From Stutzerimonas stutzeri (lineage in GTDB: Bacteria > Pseudomonadota > Gammaproteobacteria > Pseudomonadales > Pseudomonadaceae): a stretch of DNA of 64,000 bases. The position numbers and the translations under genes are program-made. Position 1 is the first letter of the stretch, and each line of letters starts with the position of its first letter. This document shows positions 17,915 to 27,145 of the stretch, piece by piece. Location of the stretch: contig NZ_JANGEY010000003.1 in NCBI RefSeq assembly GCF_024451105.1, forward strand, positions 124,001-188,000. Direction: 5' to 3'. Below the pieces are notes generated by a model. That model worked only from the letters and a program-made list of their open reading frames with translations, did not search any database and was not told the origin of the DNA.

Positions 17915-20569
17915 TCAGTCGAGCAGGCGCAGTTCGCGGGCGGCGCGCAGGGCGGCGTCGCGGTCGCCGACTTCCAGCTTGCGGAACAGGTTGTTGATGT
18001 GGGTCTTCACCGTGCTCAGGCTGACGAACAGACCCTCGGCGAGCTGCTGGTTGGTCTGCCCGCGGGCCATGCGCCGCAGCACGTCCAGCTCGCGGCGGGT
18101 GAGCGGCTCGAGCAGCGCATGGGCGTTGCCGTCGGCGCCGATGCCGCCGAGCAGCGCAGTCAGGCGTTCGCGCGGCGGCAGCGGCCGCTCCAGGCCGGCC
18201 TGGCGGCGCGCCGGCGGTTGCAGCAGTTGGCGGAACAGTTCGACCAGCTCGCGGCCCTCGTGCTGCAGCAGCTGGGCGAAGCCGTGCTCGGCGGCCAGCT
18301 GCAGGGCCTCGTCCAGGCAGGCGAGCGCGGCGCTCTGCTCGCCGCGGTCGCGCTGCAGGGCGGCGTCGAGCAGCCACAGGTCGAGCTGCAGGCGCCGGTT
18401 GCGCTCGGCCTCGGCCTGCTCGCGCAGGTCGGCGAGGATCTGCCGGGCCACCGCCGGCTGGCCGAGGTGGCGCTGCAGCCAGGCGTAGGCCAGCCACTCG
18501 TCCGGCATCAGGTCCTCGCCGTAGTGGCGCTGGCACCAGTGCCATTCCTCCAGCCAGGCGAGCAGGAAGTCCTCGTCGCGCTCGCGCACCGCCAGCCGCG
18601 CGCGCCAGGCGCCGGCCAGCCGGTACAGGCCGAACTGGCGGAACTGGCGGGCCAGGCGGCGCGCCTCGTCCCAGCGCGCCTGCGCCTTGTCCGGCTCGCC
18701 CAGCGCGTCGTGCAGACAGGCCTTGTGGTGCAGCACCCGGGCCAGGGCGGCGGAGTGGGGGAAGCCGAGCGCCAGGGTTTCCGCCTTGGCCAGGCGCTGG
18801 CGGGCCTGCTCCAGATGGCCCTGCTGGGCGAAGGCGAGGCCGAGGCCGAGGTGGTGGAACAGCTCGTAGAAGTTGCGCGAGGCGGTGGCCGGCGACTGCC
18901 GCTCCAGGGCGAGGAAGCGGCGCATGGCCGCCACGCTGTCGCCCTCGGCCAGTTCGATCTGGCCGAGCAGCAGGTGGGGAATGCTGGCGAAGCCGCTGAA
19001 GCCGAACTCGTCGAGTTCCTCCAGCGCCTGCTCGACGTCCCGGCGGGCGGCGCCCAGCTGGCCGAGCCCGAACAGGCAGCGGGCGCGGTTGAAGCGCAGC
19101 ACCGAGCCGGCGGAGTTGCGCTGCGGATGGCGCTGCAGCGTCTGGCCGGCCAGCACCAGGCCGTGGCGCAGGTTGCCGCCGAGAAAGGCCAGCAGGGTGC
19201 GCAGGTAGGCGATGGTCTGCTGCACCCGCTCGGGGTTGCGCGCCACGCCCTGGCGCTGCAGCTGGCGCAGGCGCTGGATGCAGGCCTGGGTGCGGGCGAT
19301 GCCGTTGGTGACCATGACGATGGAGGCCTCGCTGATCGCCAGGGTGAAGTGGTCGCTGCCGTTTTCCCCGGAAACCTGGCTGAGCAGGTCGACCAGCGCG
19401 TTGACCTGGCCGTCGCGCAGCAGGTCGAAGGTATGCCGCTCGGCGGTGGCCAGCACCGCGTTGAAGTCGCGGGCGCGGCCGTACTGGTGGATGGCTTCCG
19501 AATAGCGGCGGCGCTCGAGCAGCCAGGCCGCGGCGTCCCGGTGCAGCTGCTGGAGCAGCTGCGGGTCGCGGCGCTGCAGGCGCTCGTAGAGCACCTCGCG
19601 CAGCACCCGGTGGTAGCGGTACTCGGCGCGCTCGCCCGGGCGCTGCTCGATGAACAGGTCGCGGCGCAGCAACTGGTCGATCGGCGGCCGGGCGTCGGCC
19701 AGGCCGCCGAGCAGGCAGGCCAGCGCCGGATCGAAGCTCTGCACCACCGCGGTCCGCTCGAGGAATTCCAGCAGCTCGCCGGGCAGGTCGGCGAGCAGTT
19801 CCTCGCCGAGATAGTCGGCCACATGGCCGTAGGCCTGGCGGCTCACCTCGCGCAGCAGCTCGCGCTGCGGGCTGGCGGGGGCGTGCTCGCGCCAGGCGGC
19901 GAACCAGAACAGCAGGCCGCTGATCCAGCCCTCGCTGGCGGCGCGCAGCTGGTAGAGGGCGTCGGAGTCCAGGCGCGCGCCGCGGCTGTCGGCCAACTGG
20001 CGGATCTCCTCGCTGTCCACCCCCAGCTCGCGGGCGTCGACCAGCGCCAGGCGCTCGTCGCGGCGCAGGTGGTTGATCGCCAGCGGCGCGGCGCCCTCGC
20101 AGGCCGCGACCAGCGTGAAGCCCGGCGGGCCGAAGCGCAGCAGTTGCTCGAGGTAGCGGCGGGCGCGCTCGGCGCGCAGCAGCTGCAGGTCGTCGAGGAT
20201 CAGGGTGAAGCCTTCGCCGTGCTGCTCCAGGCGCTGCAGTATGGCGCCCCACAGGCGGGGCTCGTCGGCGGGCGTCAGGGCGTGCTCGGCGGCGTCCAGG
20301 CCGAGGGCGGCGCCCAGGTGCAGCAGCAGGCGCAGCGGCTGGTTGTCGGCGCTCTCCAGGCGATACCAGGCCCGCGGCGTCCGCAGGTCGGCGGCGTACT
20401 GGGCGAGCAGGGTGGTCTTGCCGTAGCCCAGCGGCGCGCTGAGCAGGATCAGCCGGCAGCCGCGGCCGGCGGCGTCGCGCAGCAGGCGGAGCAGGCGCGG
20501 GCGGGGCAGGACGGTCTCGGCCAGCGGCGGCAGGCGGAGCTGGCTGGGATTGACGAGGGGCGAGGCCAT
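17915..20569 (-). CDS. MalT-like large ATP-binding LuxR regulator (LAL family)
   Basis: The 884-residue protein starts with an STAND-type ATPase (Walker A SAPLGYGKTTLLAQ near residue 48; Walker B FTLILDDLQLL). A long helical repeat region of TPR type follows. A C-terminal LuxR HTH (LTRRELDVLRRMARGQTNQQLAEGLFVSLSTVKTHINN) ends the protein. LAL regulators sense a small effector in the repeat domain and activate when ATP-bound. The ATG at 20569 (MASPLVNPSQL) is preferred to a GTG eight codons earlier. It sits upstream of, and co-directional with, the beta-oxidation operon, its likely target. Confidence 0.92.
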   Translation of the reverse strand: MASPLVNPSQLRLPPLAETVLPRPRLLRLLRDAAGRGCRLILLSAPLGYGKTTLLAQYAADLRTPRAWYRLESADNQPLRLLLHLGAALGLDAAEHALTPADEPRLWGAILQRLEQHGEGFTLILDDLQLLRAERARRYLEQLLRFGPPGFTLVAACEGAAPLAINHLRRDERLALVDARELGVDSEEIRQLADSRGARLDSDALYQLRAASEGWISGLLFWFAAWREHAPASPQRELLREVSRQAYGHVADYLGEELLADLPGELLEFLERTAVVQSFDPALACLLGGLADARPPIDQLLRRDLFIEQRPGERAEYRYHRVLREVLYERLQRRDPQLLQQLHRDAAAWLLERRRYSEAIHQYGRARDFNAVLATAERHTFDLLRDGQVNALVDLLSQVSGENGSDHFTLAISEASIVMVTNGIARTQACIQRLRQLQRQGVARNPERVQQTIAYLRTLLAFLGGNLRHGLVLAGQTLQRHPQRNSAGSVLRFNRARCLFGLGQLGAARRDVEQALEELDEFGFSGFASIPHLLLGQIELAEGDSVAAMRRFLALERQSPATASRNFYELFHHLGLGLAFAQQGHLEQARQRLAKAETLALGFPHSAALARVLHHKACLHDALGEPDKAQARWDEARRLARQFRQFGLYRLAGAWRARLAVRERDEDFLLAWLEEWHWCQRHYGEDLMPDEWLAYAWLQRHLGQPAVARQILADLREQAEAERNRRLQLDLWLLDAALQRDRGEQSAALACLDEALQLAAEHGFAQLLQHEGRELVELFRQLLQPPARRQAGLERPLPPRERLTALLGGIGADGNAHALLEPLTRRELDVLRRMARGQTNQQLAEGLFVSLSTVKTHINNLFRKLEVGDRDAALRAARELRLLD

Positions 20570-20669
20570 CGGAGTTCTTCTGTCGGGGTTCACGGCGGGT
20601 TGGCCGAGAAGGTAACAGATCCGCGGCGGGCGAGGCCGGGGATCGTCCGGGGACGAGGCGCCGGGCGGC

Positions 20670-22943
20670 TCAGCATCGCGTCCGCTCCGGTCGCCACCAG
20701 CCCGGCAGCAGCTCGCCGACCCTGGCCTGGGCGAAGCGGTCGTCGAGCAGGTACACCACGCCCCGGTCCGCGGGGCTGCGGATCACCCGCCCGGCGGCCT
20801 GCACCACCTTCTGCAGTCCGGGGTACAGGTAGGCGTAGTCGTGGCCGTTGGCCTGGCCGAACAGCTGCGCCATGCGCGCCATCACCTCCTCGTTGCGCGG
20901 ATTGACCTGCGGCAGGCCGAGGGTGGCGATGAAGGCGCCGATCAGCCGCTCGCCGGGCAGGTCGATGCCCTCGCCGAAGGCGCCGCCGAGCACGGCGAAG
21001 CCGATGCCGCGCGAGTGCTCGGTGAAGCCGTCGAGGAACGCCTGGCGCTCGTCCTCGGCCATGCTGCGGGACTGCGCCGTGGTCGGGATGTCCGGATGCA
21101 GCGCGGCGAACAGTTCCAGCACCTGCTGCAGGTAGGCGTAGCTGCCGAAGAACGCCAGGTAGTTGCCCGGCCGCGCGCGGTACTGCTCGGCGACGATCCG
21201 GCAGATCGGCGCCAGGCTGGCCGCCCGGTGCCGGTAGCGGGTGGAGAGGTTGCGCACGATGCGCACCTCCAGCTGCTCGGCGGAAAACGGCGACTCCACT
21301 TCCAGCCAGCGGGTGGCCTGCGGCAGGCCGAGCAGGTCGCGGTAGTAGTCGGCCGGGCGCAGGGTGGCGGAGAACAGCGTGGTGCTGCGGGCGGCGGCGA
21401 AACGCTCGGCGAGGAAAGGCGCCGGCACCACGTTGCGCAGGCCAAGGGTCGAGCGGGCGCGGCTGCCGGCGCCGGGATGCCGGCCGAGGTCGACCAGCGA
21501 GTGCGGCCCGTAGCTCTCGGCGAGGCGACAGAACAGCAGGGCGTCGAGGTAGAACTCCAGCAGGGCGCGCGGGTGGCCGTCGGGCTGCTCGGCCAGGTGG
21601 TCGGCGATGGCGGAGGCGGCCTTCTGCAGCGCGGCGACGAACGGCTCCGGCACCTCCGGCAGGATCCGGTATTCGCCGTCGTGCTCGCGGTTGAGCCGGT
21701 TCCACTGGCGGCCGAGCCGCTCCAGCGGGCCCTTCAGCGCCGCCGGGGCCGAGCGGCGCATCGCCAGGAACGCCGTCTGGTCCAGCTCGGCCGTGTACAT
21801 GCCGCGCGCCCGCTCGACCAGGTTGTGCGCCTCGTCGACCAGCACGCTCACCCGCCAGCCGTTGAGCACGGTCAGGCCGTGGAGCAGGGCGCTGAGGTCG
21901 AAGTAGTAGTTGTAGTCGCCGACCACCACGTCGGCCCAGCGGCACAGTTCCTGGCCCAGGTAGTAGGGGCAGACCTGGTGGGCGAGCGCGACCTCGCGCA
22001 GCTCGTCCTGGCTCAGCCAGCGCCGTTCGAGCGCCGCCTGCCGCGCCGCCGGCAGGCGGTCGTAGAAGCCTTGGGCCAGCGGGCAGGACTCGCCGTGGCA
22101 GCTGCGCTGCGGATGCTCGCAGGCCTTGTCGCGCGCCACGTGCTCGAGCACCCGCAGCGGCAGGTCGTCTTCCTGCTCGCGCAGGCTGGCCAGCGCATCC
22201 AGGGCCAGGCGCCGGCCGGGGCTCTTGGCGGTGAGGAAGAACAGGCGGTCGAGCTTTTGTCCGGGGAAGGCCTTGAGCTGGGGGAACAGGGTGGCGAGGG
22301 TCTTGCCGATGCCGGTGGTGGCCTGGGCCAGCAGGGTGTCGCCGTCGCGGGCGGCGCGGTACACCGCTTCGGCGAGCTGGCGCTGGCCGCGGCGGAACTC
22401 GGGATACGGAAAGCGCAGGCGGGTGAGACCGGCGTCGCGCGCCACGCGGTGCGCCTGCTCCTGCTCCGCCCAGGCGATGAAGCGTTGGCACTGCAGGGCG
22501 AAGAAGGCTTCCAGCGTGCTTGCGGCGAAGCGTTCGCGCAGCACGGTTTCCTGCTGGGTCAGCACGTTGAAGTAGACGACCGCCAGGTCGATCTCGTCGA
22601 GGCCCTCGCTCCGGCACAGCAGCCAGCCGTACACCTTGGCCTGCGCCCAGTGCAGCTGGCGGTGGTTGTCGGGGATGCGCGCCACGTCGCCGCGGTGGGT
22701 CTTGATCTCCTCCAGGAGGTTCTCGACCGGGTCGTAGCCGTCGGCACGGCCGCTGACGGTGAGGCCCTGCCAGCTGCCGGTCAGCGGCAGCTCGGCCCGG
22801 TAGTGCGGGCCGCGCCGCGCCACCACCGTGCGGTGGCCGGCGATGCCCTCCAGGGCGCTGGGCGCGGGGGTGAAGCGCAGGTCGAGGTCGCCGGCCTTGG
22901 CGGTGAACTCGCACAGCGCGCGCACGGCGACCGAATAGCTCAT
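20670..22943 (-). CDS. PD-(D/E)XK nuclease-XPD/DinG-type helicase fusion
   Basis: The 757-residue protein has two parts. Residues 1-120 show PD-(D/E)XK nuclease signs: GRAD (Asp68), an E-I-K core at 79-81 and a QxxxY motif (Gln101, Tyr105), as in Cas4/AddB-type nucleases. From about residue 180 a superfamily 2 iron-sulphur helicase follows: Walker A ATTGIGKT (198-205), four spaced Cys for a 4Fe-4S cluster (KACEH, CHGESC, VCPYY), DEAH in VLVDEAHNL and VVQAAGRVIRSPADRG as motif VI. A role in DNA repair is inferred. Its ATG overlaps the stop of the upstream FAN1-type gene (ATGA), so the two are co-translated. Confidence 0.92.
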   Translation of the reverse strand: MSYSVAVRALCEFTAKAGDLDLRFTPAPSALEGIAGHRTVVARRGPHYRAELPLTGSWQGLTVSGRADGYDPVENLLEEIKTHRGDVARIPDNHRQLHWAQAKVYGWLLCRSEGLDEIDLAVVYFNVLTQQETVLRERFAASTLEAFFALQCQRFIAWAEQEQAHRVARDAGLTRLRFPYPEFRRGQRQLAEAVYRAARDGDTLLAQATTGIGKTLATLFPQLKAFPGQKLDRLFFLTAKSPGRRLALDALASLREQEDDLPLRVLEHVARDKACEHPQRSCHGESCPLAQGFYDRLPAARQAALERRWLSQDELREVALAHQVCPYYLGQELCRWADVVVGDYNYYFDLSALLHGLTVLNGWRVSVLVDEAHNLVERARGMYTAELDQTAFLAMRRSAPAALKGPLERLGRQWNRLNREHDGEYRILPEVPEPFVAALQKAASAIADHLAEQPDGHPRALLEFYLDALLFCRLAESYGPHSLVDLGRHPGAGSRARSTLGLRNVVPAPFLAERFAAARSTTLFSATLRPADYYRDLLGLPQATRWLEVESPFSAEQLEVRIVRNLSTRYRHRAASLAPICRIVAEQYRARPGNYLAFFGSYAYLQQVLELFAALHPDIPTTAQSRSMAEDERQAFLDGFTEHSRGIGFAVLGGAFGEGIDLPGERLIGAFIATLGLPQVNPRNEEVMARMAQLFGQANGHDYAYLYPGLQKVVQAAGRVIRSPADRGVVYLLDDRFAQARVGELLPGWWRPERTRC

Positions 22944-24580
22944 GCCGCGGCCCAGCTCACGTAGCAGACCTCGACCGGGATGCCGTGCAGGGCGGCGAAG
23001 GCCAGCCAGCGCCTCTGGTTGTCCTGCAGGCTGTCGCCCGGCCCCTTCACCTCGATCAGCCGGTAGCGCCGCTCGGCCGGGTGGAACTGGATCAGGTCGG
23101 GCATGCCGGCGCGGTTGGCCCTGAGGTCGCCCAGCAGGCGCTCGCAGCAGGCGCGCAGGTGCGCGGCGGGGATGCACTCCAGCGCCAGCTCGAGCAGTTC
23201 CTCGTCGAGCAGACCCCAGAACACGAAGGGCGACTGGGTGGCGAACTTGGCGCGATACAGCTGGCGGACATGCTCGATGTAGCTGCCGTCCTCCAGGCGC
23301 GCCAGGCAGGCGTCGAACAGCGGCTTGCGCCGGGCGTGGAAGTCGCTGCTGTACAGGTCGACCGGGCCGCTGTGGAACGGATGGAAGAAGGCCCCCGGCA
23401 GCGGCGCGAAGATCGCCTCCCAGCAGAGCAGGCCGAACAGGCTGCACAGCAGGCTGTTCTCCACGTAGTGCACCGGCGCCTCCGCGCGGTGCAGGTGCTC
23501 GCGCACCGCGTGCTCGACGCTGCCGTGCGCCGGTCGCGGCAGCACCAGCTCGCTGCGGCTCTCGGCGACCGCGGCGCGGCGCTTGGGCGCCGGCAGGCCG
23601 AGCCGGCGCGCCAGGCGCGGCAGCGCGCGCTCAAGGCGCTGGGCCTCCTCGTCGCTGGCGGGGCTGGCGCTCAGCTGCACGGCCAGGGCGTGCGCCTCGG
23701 CGTGGCGTTCGAGCTTTTCCAGCACGCGGATCTGCCGCCAGCGCGCCTCGCCGTGGGCGCAGCGCCGGTACAGCGCCAGCGCCGCCTCGGCCGCGCCGTC
23801 CTTCTCCAGCTGCTGGGCCAGCCTGAGCAGCAGGCGGGCGTGGCGCGACTGCAGGTAGGGGTTGGCGCTGGCGAAGTCGAGCAGCCCGTCCAGCACCGAC
23901 TCGACCGCCTCGCCGGCCTCGAAGCGCTCGCGCCGCGCGCGCAGGAACAGGTAGTCGTCGACGTCCGCGCGGCAGCGGAAACCGCGCGATTCCGGGCTGA
24001 TCGGTACCGCTTCGTAGCGGTAGATGCCCAGATCGGCGAGGACGAACTCCGACCAGTCCTGGCTCAGGTTGCCGAAGAACAGCAGGCGCAGGCGGTCGCA
24101 CAGGGCGCCGACCAGCAGGCTGTACAGGCGCTCGCCGAGACCCGGGCACCAGGCGGCGAACGGCTGCGCCGGCAACTCCAGTGCCAGCAACTGCGCCTCC
24201 AGCTCGGCCTTCTTCCGGCTGGCGCGGCGGTCGGCCGGCGGCAGTTGGGCGAGCAGCTCGTCCTTGCGCAGCAGCGCGGCGACTTCGGCGGCCGCGAGCG
24301 GCGCGCAGTCGCTCAGCCAGCCCAGCTCGAGCAGCGGCCGGGCGGCGGCCGCGAGGTCGCCGATTTCGGCGTACTGCAGCTTGCTGGCGCGGAAGTGGCA
24401 GCCCTTGCGCATCGCCATGCGCACCAGCAGCGCCTGGGCGGGCACCGGCAGTTCGGCGAAGCGGACGACGAAGGAGGACTCTTCGTCGTTCAGCAGATCG
24501 GCGTAGCGCGCGCCGATCCAGGCGAGCGCGCTGCGGAAGTTGCCGAGGTAATAGAGTTCGGGAGGCAGGGAGGCGGACAT
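22940..24580 (-). CDS. FAN1-like VRR-NUC domain nuclease
   Basis: The 546-residue protein ends in a VRR-NUC nuclease domain: GMPDLIQFHP, then YRLIEVKGPGDSLQDNQRRWL, which contains the Asp, the ExK pair and the following Gln. The N-terminal part (YYLGNFRSALAWIGARYADLLNDEE...) and the helical TPR-like middle match bacterial FAN1 homologues, structure-selective nucleases that unhook interstrand crosslinks. The ATG at 24580 starts the conserved N-terminus. Its stop overlaps the helicase start, implying a joint role in repair of crosslinked or flapped DNA. Confidence 0.92.
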   Translation of the reverse strand: MSASLPPELYYLGNFRSALAWIGARYADLLNDEESSFVVRFAELPVPAQALLVRMAMRKGCHFRASKLQYAEIGDLAAAARPLLELGWLSDCAPLAAAEVAALLRKDELLAQLPPADRRASRKKAELEAQLLALELPAQPFAAWCPGLGERLYSLLVGALCDRLRLLFFGNLSQDWSEFVLADLGIYRYEAVPISPESRGFRCRADVDDYLFLRARRERFEAGEAVESVLDGLLDFASANPYLQSRHARLLLRLAQQLEKDGAAEAALALYRRCAHGEARWRQIRVLEKLERHAEAHALAVQLSASPASDEEAQRLERALPRLARRLGLPAPKRRAAVAESRSELVLPRPAHGSVEHAVREHLHRAEAPVHYVENSLLCSLFGLLCWEAIFAPLPGAFFHPFHSGPVDLYSSDFHARRKPLFDACLARLEDGSYIEHVRQLYRAKFATQSPFVFWGLLDEELLELALECIPAAHLRACCERLLGDLRANRAGMPDLIQFHPAERRYRLIEVKGPGDSLQDNQRRWLAFAALHGIPVEVCYVSWAAA

Positions 24581-24709
24581 GGCGCGATGATCTGTACGGA
24601 CATCCAGCCTGTCAACGCTGGGCGTCGGATCGTGGCGCTGCGCCGGAGCGCCCGGAGCATCCCGCACCGGCGCCCCCGCGGAGCGGGGCGGCTCAGGGGC
24701 GCGTGCCGC

Positions 24710-25297
24710 TCAGCGGCCGGCCTCCCGTTCGAGCAGGGCGCGCTTGCGTTCCACTCCCCAGCGGTAGCCGGACAGTCCGCCGTCGCTGCGTAGCACCCGA
24801 TGGCAGGGAATGGCGACGGCCAGCAGGTTGGCCGCGCAGGCCCCGGCCACCGCGCGCACCGCCCTGGGCGCGCCGATCCGCGCGGCGATCTGCGCGTAGC
24901 TGGCGGTCGTGCCGGGCGGGATCTCGCGCAGCGCCTGCCAGACGCGCTGCTGGAACGCACTGCCGCGCACGTCGAGGGCCGGCTCGAGCGCGCGCCCGGG
25001 CGTTTCCACGCAGCCGACCACCTCGGCCAGCAGCCGCTCGAAGCCGGCGTCGCCGCGGATCGGCTCGGCCTCGGCGAAGCGGCCGTGTAGCTCGCGGCGC
25101 AAGGCGTCGGGCTCGTCGCCGAGGAGGATGGCGCAGACGCCCCGCTCGCTGGCGGCGACCAGGATCGCGCCCAGCGAGCACTGGCCGACGGCGTAGCGAA
25201 TCGCCGCCCGGTCGTCGTCGGGCAGCCGTCGCGCCGGCGTGCCCGTCGGCGGAGTCTGCCGGGATGTTTCGCTACGCTGTTCGCTGAGCCTGGACAT
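24710..25297 (-). CDS. methylated-DNA-protein cysteine methyltransferase (Ogt / Ada C-terminal type)
   Basis: The 195-residue protein transfers the methyl group of O6-methylguanine to its own cysteine. The active site is AIPCHRVL with the family RVWQALREIPPGTTASYAQIA and GGLSGYRWGVERKRALL. The stretch IRYAVGQCSLGAILVAASERGVCAILLGDE is typical of the Ada protein rather than stand-alone Ogt, but the Ada methylphosphotriester and AraC domains are absent. The start at 25297 gives a short Ada-linker-like tail. It may be an Ada derivative that lost its regulatory half. It neighbours the FAN1/helicase repair pair. Confidence 0.92.
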   Translation of the reverse strand: MSRLSEQRSETSRQTPPTGTPARRLPDDDRAAIRYAVGQCSLGAILVAASERGVCAILLGDEPDALRRELHGRFAEAEPIRGDAGFERLLAEVVGCVETPGRALEPALDVRGSAFQQRVWQALREIPPGTTASYAQIAARIGAPRAVRAVAGACAANLLAVAIPCHRVLRSDGGLSGYRWGVERKRALLEREAGR

Positions 25298-25696
25298 GGG
25301 CGGATCGTCTCTCGGGTTCGATGCTCTCCACTGTAAACGACGCCGGGCGTAGAGGCACTCCGGCTGTCGCTTGCAGGCGACACCACTCGTTGCGCTTCGG
25401 TGCACTGCGTGGTCTTGCGACACGCTTCCTGTCATGGCTCAGCTTAGCCCGCACCCGGCGGTGGTTGTATTCAGGAAAACCGAATGATCCGTTCGCTTTA
25501 TCCGGATCGTGGCCGGCCATGCCGCCTGGTATCTGCGCCAGTCTCCCGGGACACATGGCGGGAGTCCGGCAAGGAAGGCGGCAGCCGCCATCTTGCAACT
25601 TAACTGAACAACCCCTTCGCCCCGGCTGCCTGTCATCCCCGCCGTCGCCTGCAAATAATCCGGCCCAACAGGTCAGCGGATGCGAGGAAGGGGACC
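25298..25696. other. 399-bp intergenic stretch without a supported gene
   Basis: Divergent spacer between the alkyltransferase and the FAD dehydrogenase. It contains small hairpins such as TGTCGC/GCGACA near 25365, but no recognisable frame or conserved operator. It is presumed to carry both promoters. GAGGAAGGGGACC just before 25697 is the dehydrogenase ribosome-binding site. Confidence 0.5.
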
Positions 25697-27131
25697 ATGC
25701 AGGATTTCGACGTCATAGTGATCGGCGGGGGCAATGCGGGGCTGTGCGCGGCGCTGTCGGCCCGCGAGCAGGGCGCGCGGGTGGCATTGCTGGAGCGCGC
25801 CCCCGAGGAGCTGCGCGGCGGCAACTCGGCGCATACCGGCGGCGCCTTCCGCGTCGCCTATCGCGGGGTGGACGACCTGCGCCAGCTGATGCCCGACCTG
25901 CTCGACAGCGAGATCGAGAGCAGCGACTTCGGCAGCTACAGCCAGGACGACTTCTACGGCGAGCTGGCCGCGCAGAGCCAGTACCGCGCCGACCCGGAGG
26001 TGCTCGACACCGTGGTCAGCCAGAGCCTCGACACCCTGGGCTGGATGACCCGCCAGGGCGTGCGCTTCATGCCGATCTACGGTCGCCAGGCGCTCAAGGT
26101 CGACGGCAAGTACAGGTTCTGGGGCGGCCTCACCGTCGAGGTGTCCGGCGGCGGCCTCGGCCTGGTCGAGGCGCTGATGCGCCGCGCCGAGCGCAGCGGC
26201 GTCGAGCTGCACTACGCCTGCCGCGCGCAGCGGATCGGCCGCGCCGACGGCCGCTGGCAGGTCGAGTGCGCCGATGGCCGGCGCTTTTCCGCCGCCGGGC
26301 TGATCCTCGCCACCGGCGGCTTCCACGCCAACCTCGAATGGCGCGCCAAGTACCTGGGACCGGGCTGGGACCTGGCCAAGGTGCGCGGCTCGCGCTTCAA
26401 CACCGGCGACGGCATCCGCATGGCCATGGACGTCGGCGCGGTGGCCCACGGCAACTGGTCGGGCTGCCACGCGGTGTTCTACGACGTCAACGCCCCCCGA
26501 GCTGGGCGACCTCGACCTGCTCAACATGCAGAAGAACTACTTCCACCTCGGCGTGGTGGTGAACGCCGAGGGCAAGCGCTTCGTCGACGAGGGCCTGGAT
26601 TTTCGCAACTACACCTACTCGGGGATGGGCGCCAAGGTGTTGCAGCAGCCGGGCGGCGTCGCCTGGCAGCTGTTCGACCAGCACAGCGAGCACCTGCTGC
26701 CCGACGAATACCGCGTGCGCCACGCCACCCGCATCCAGGCCGACAGCCTGGAACAGCTGGCCAGGCTGCTGGAGCTGCCGGTCGACGACTTCCTCGCCGA
26801 AGTGGCGGCCTACAACGCCGCGGTCAGCCAGGGCGAGCCGCCGGCGTTCGGCCGCCACCACCTGGTCCACCAGCACGGCGCGCTGCGCAGCATCGCCCGC
26901 CCGCCGTTCTACGCCTATCCGTCCACCGCCGCGGTGTTCGGCACCTACTGCGGCGTCAAGGTGGACGCGCAGATGCGCGTGTACGACGTGTTCGGCGCGC
27001 CCATCGACGGCCTGCTGGCCGCCGGCGAGATGGTCGGCGGGCTGCACGGCGCCGCCTACATGACCGGCTCGGCGCTGGGCAAGGCGGCGATCTTCGGCCG
27101 CCTGGCCGCCGCCACCGCCTGCCACGGCTGA
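25697..27131 (+). pseudogene. TcuA-like FAD-dependent dehydrogenase, frameshifted at a C6 run
   Basis: The two parts together form one protein of about 478 residues. The first frame (VIVIGGGNAGLCAALSAREQG FAD motif, RGGNSAHTGG, ILATGGFHANLEW) runs to about 26492. The protein then continues in the next frame (ELGDLDLLNMQKNYFHLG) to the C-terminal FAD motif VFGAPIDGLLAAGEMVGGLHGAAYMTG, stop at 27131. The shift lies at GCCCCCCGAG, C6 at 26493-26498; five Cs would restore the frame. The family covers tricarballylate/fumarate-reductase-type flavoproteins. It precedes ETF-like subunits, so it likely donated electrons to them. Recent inactivation, a phase-variable tract or a sequencing error are all possible. 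Confidence 0.85.
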
Positions 27132-27145
27132 AGGAGGAAGGGCCG

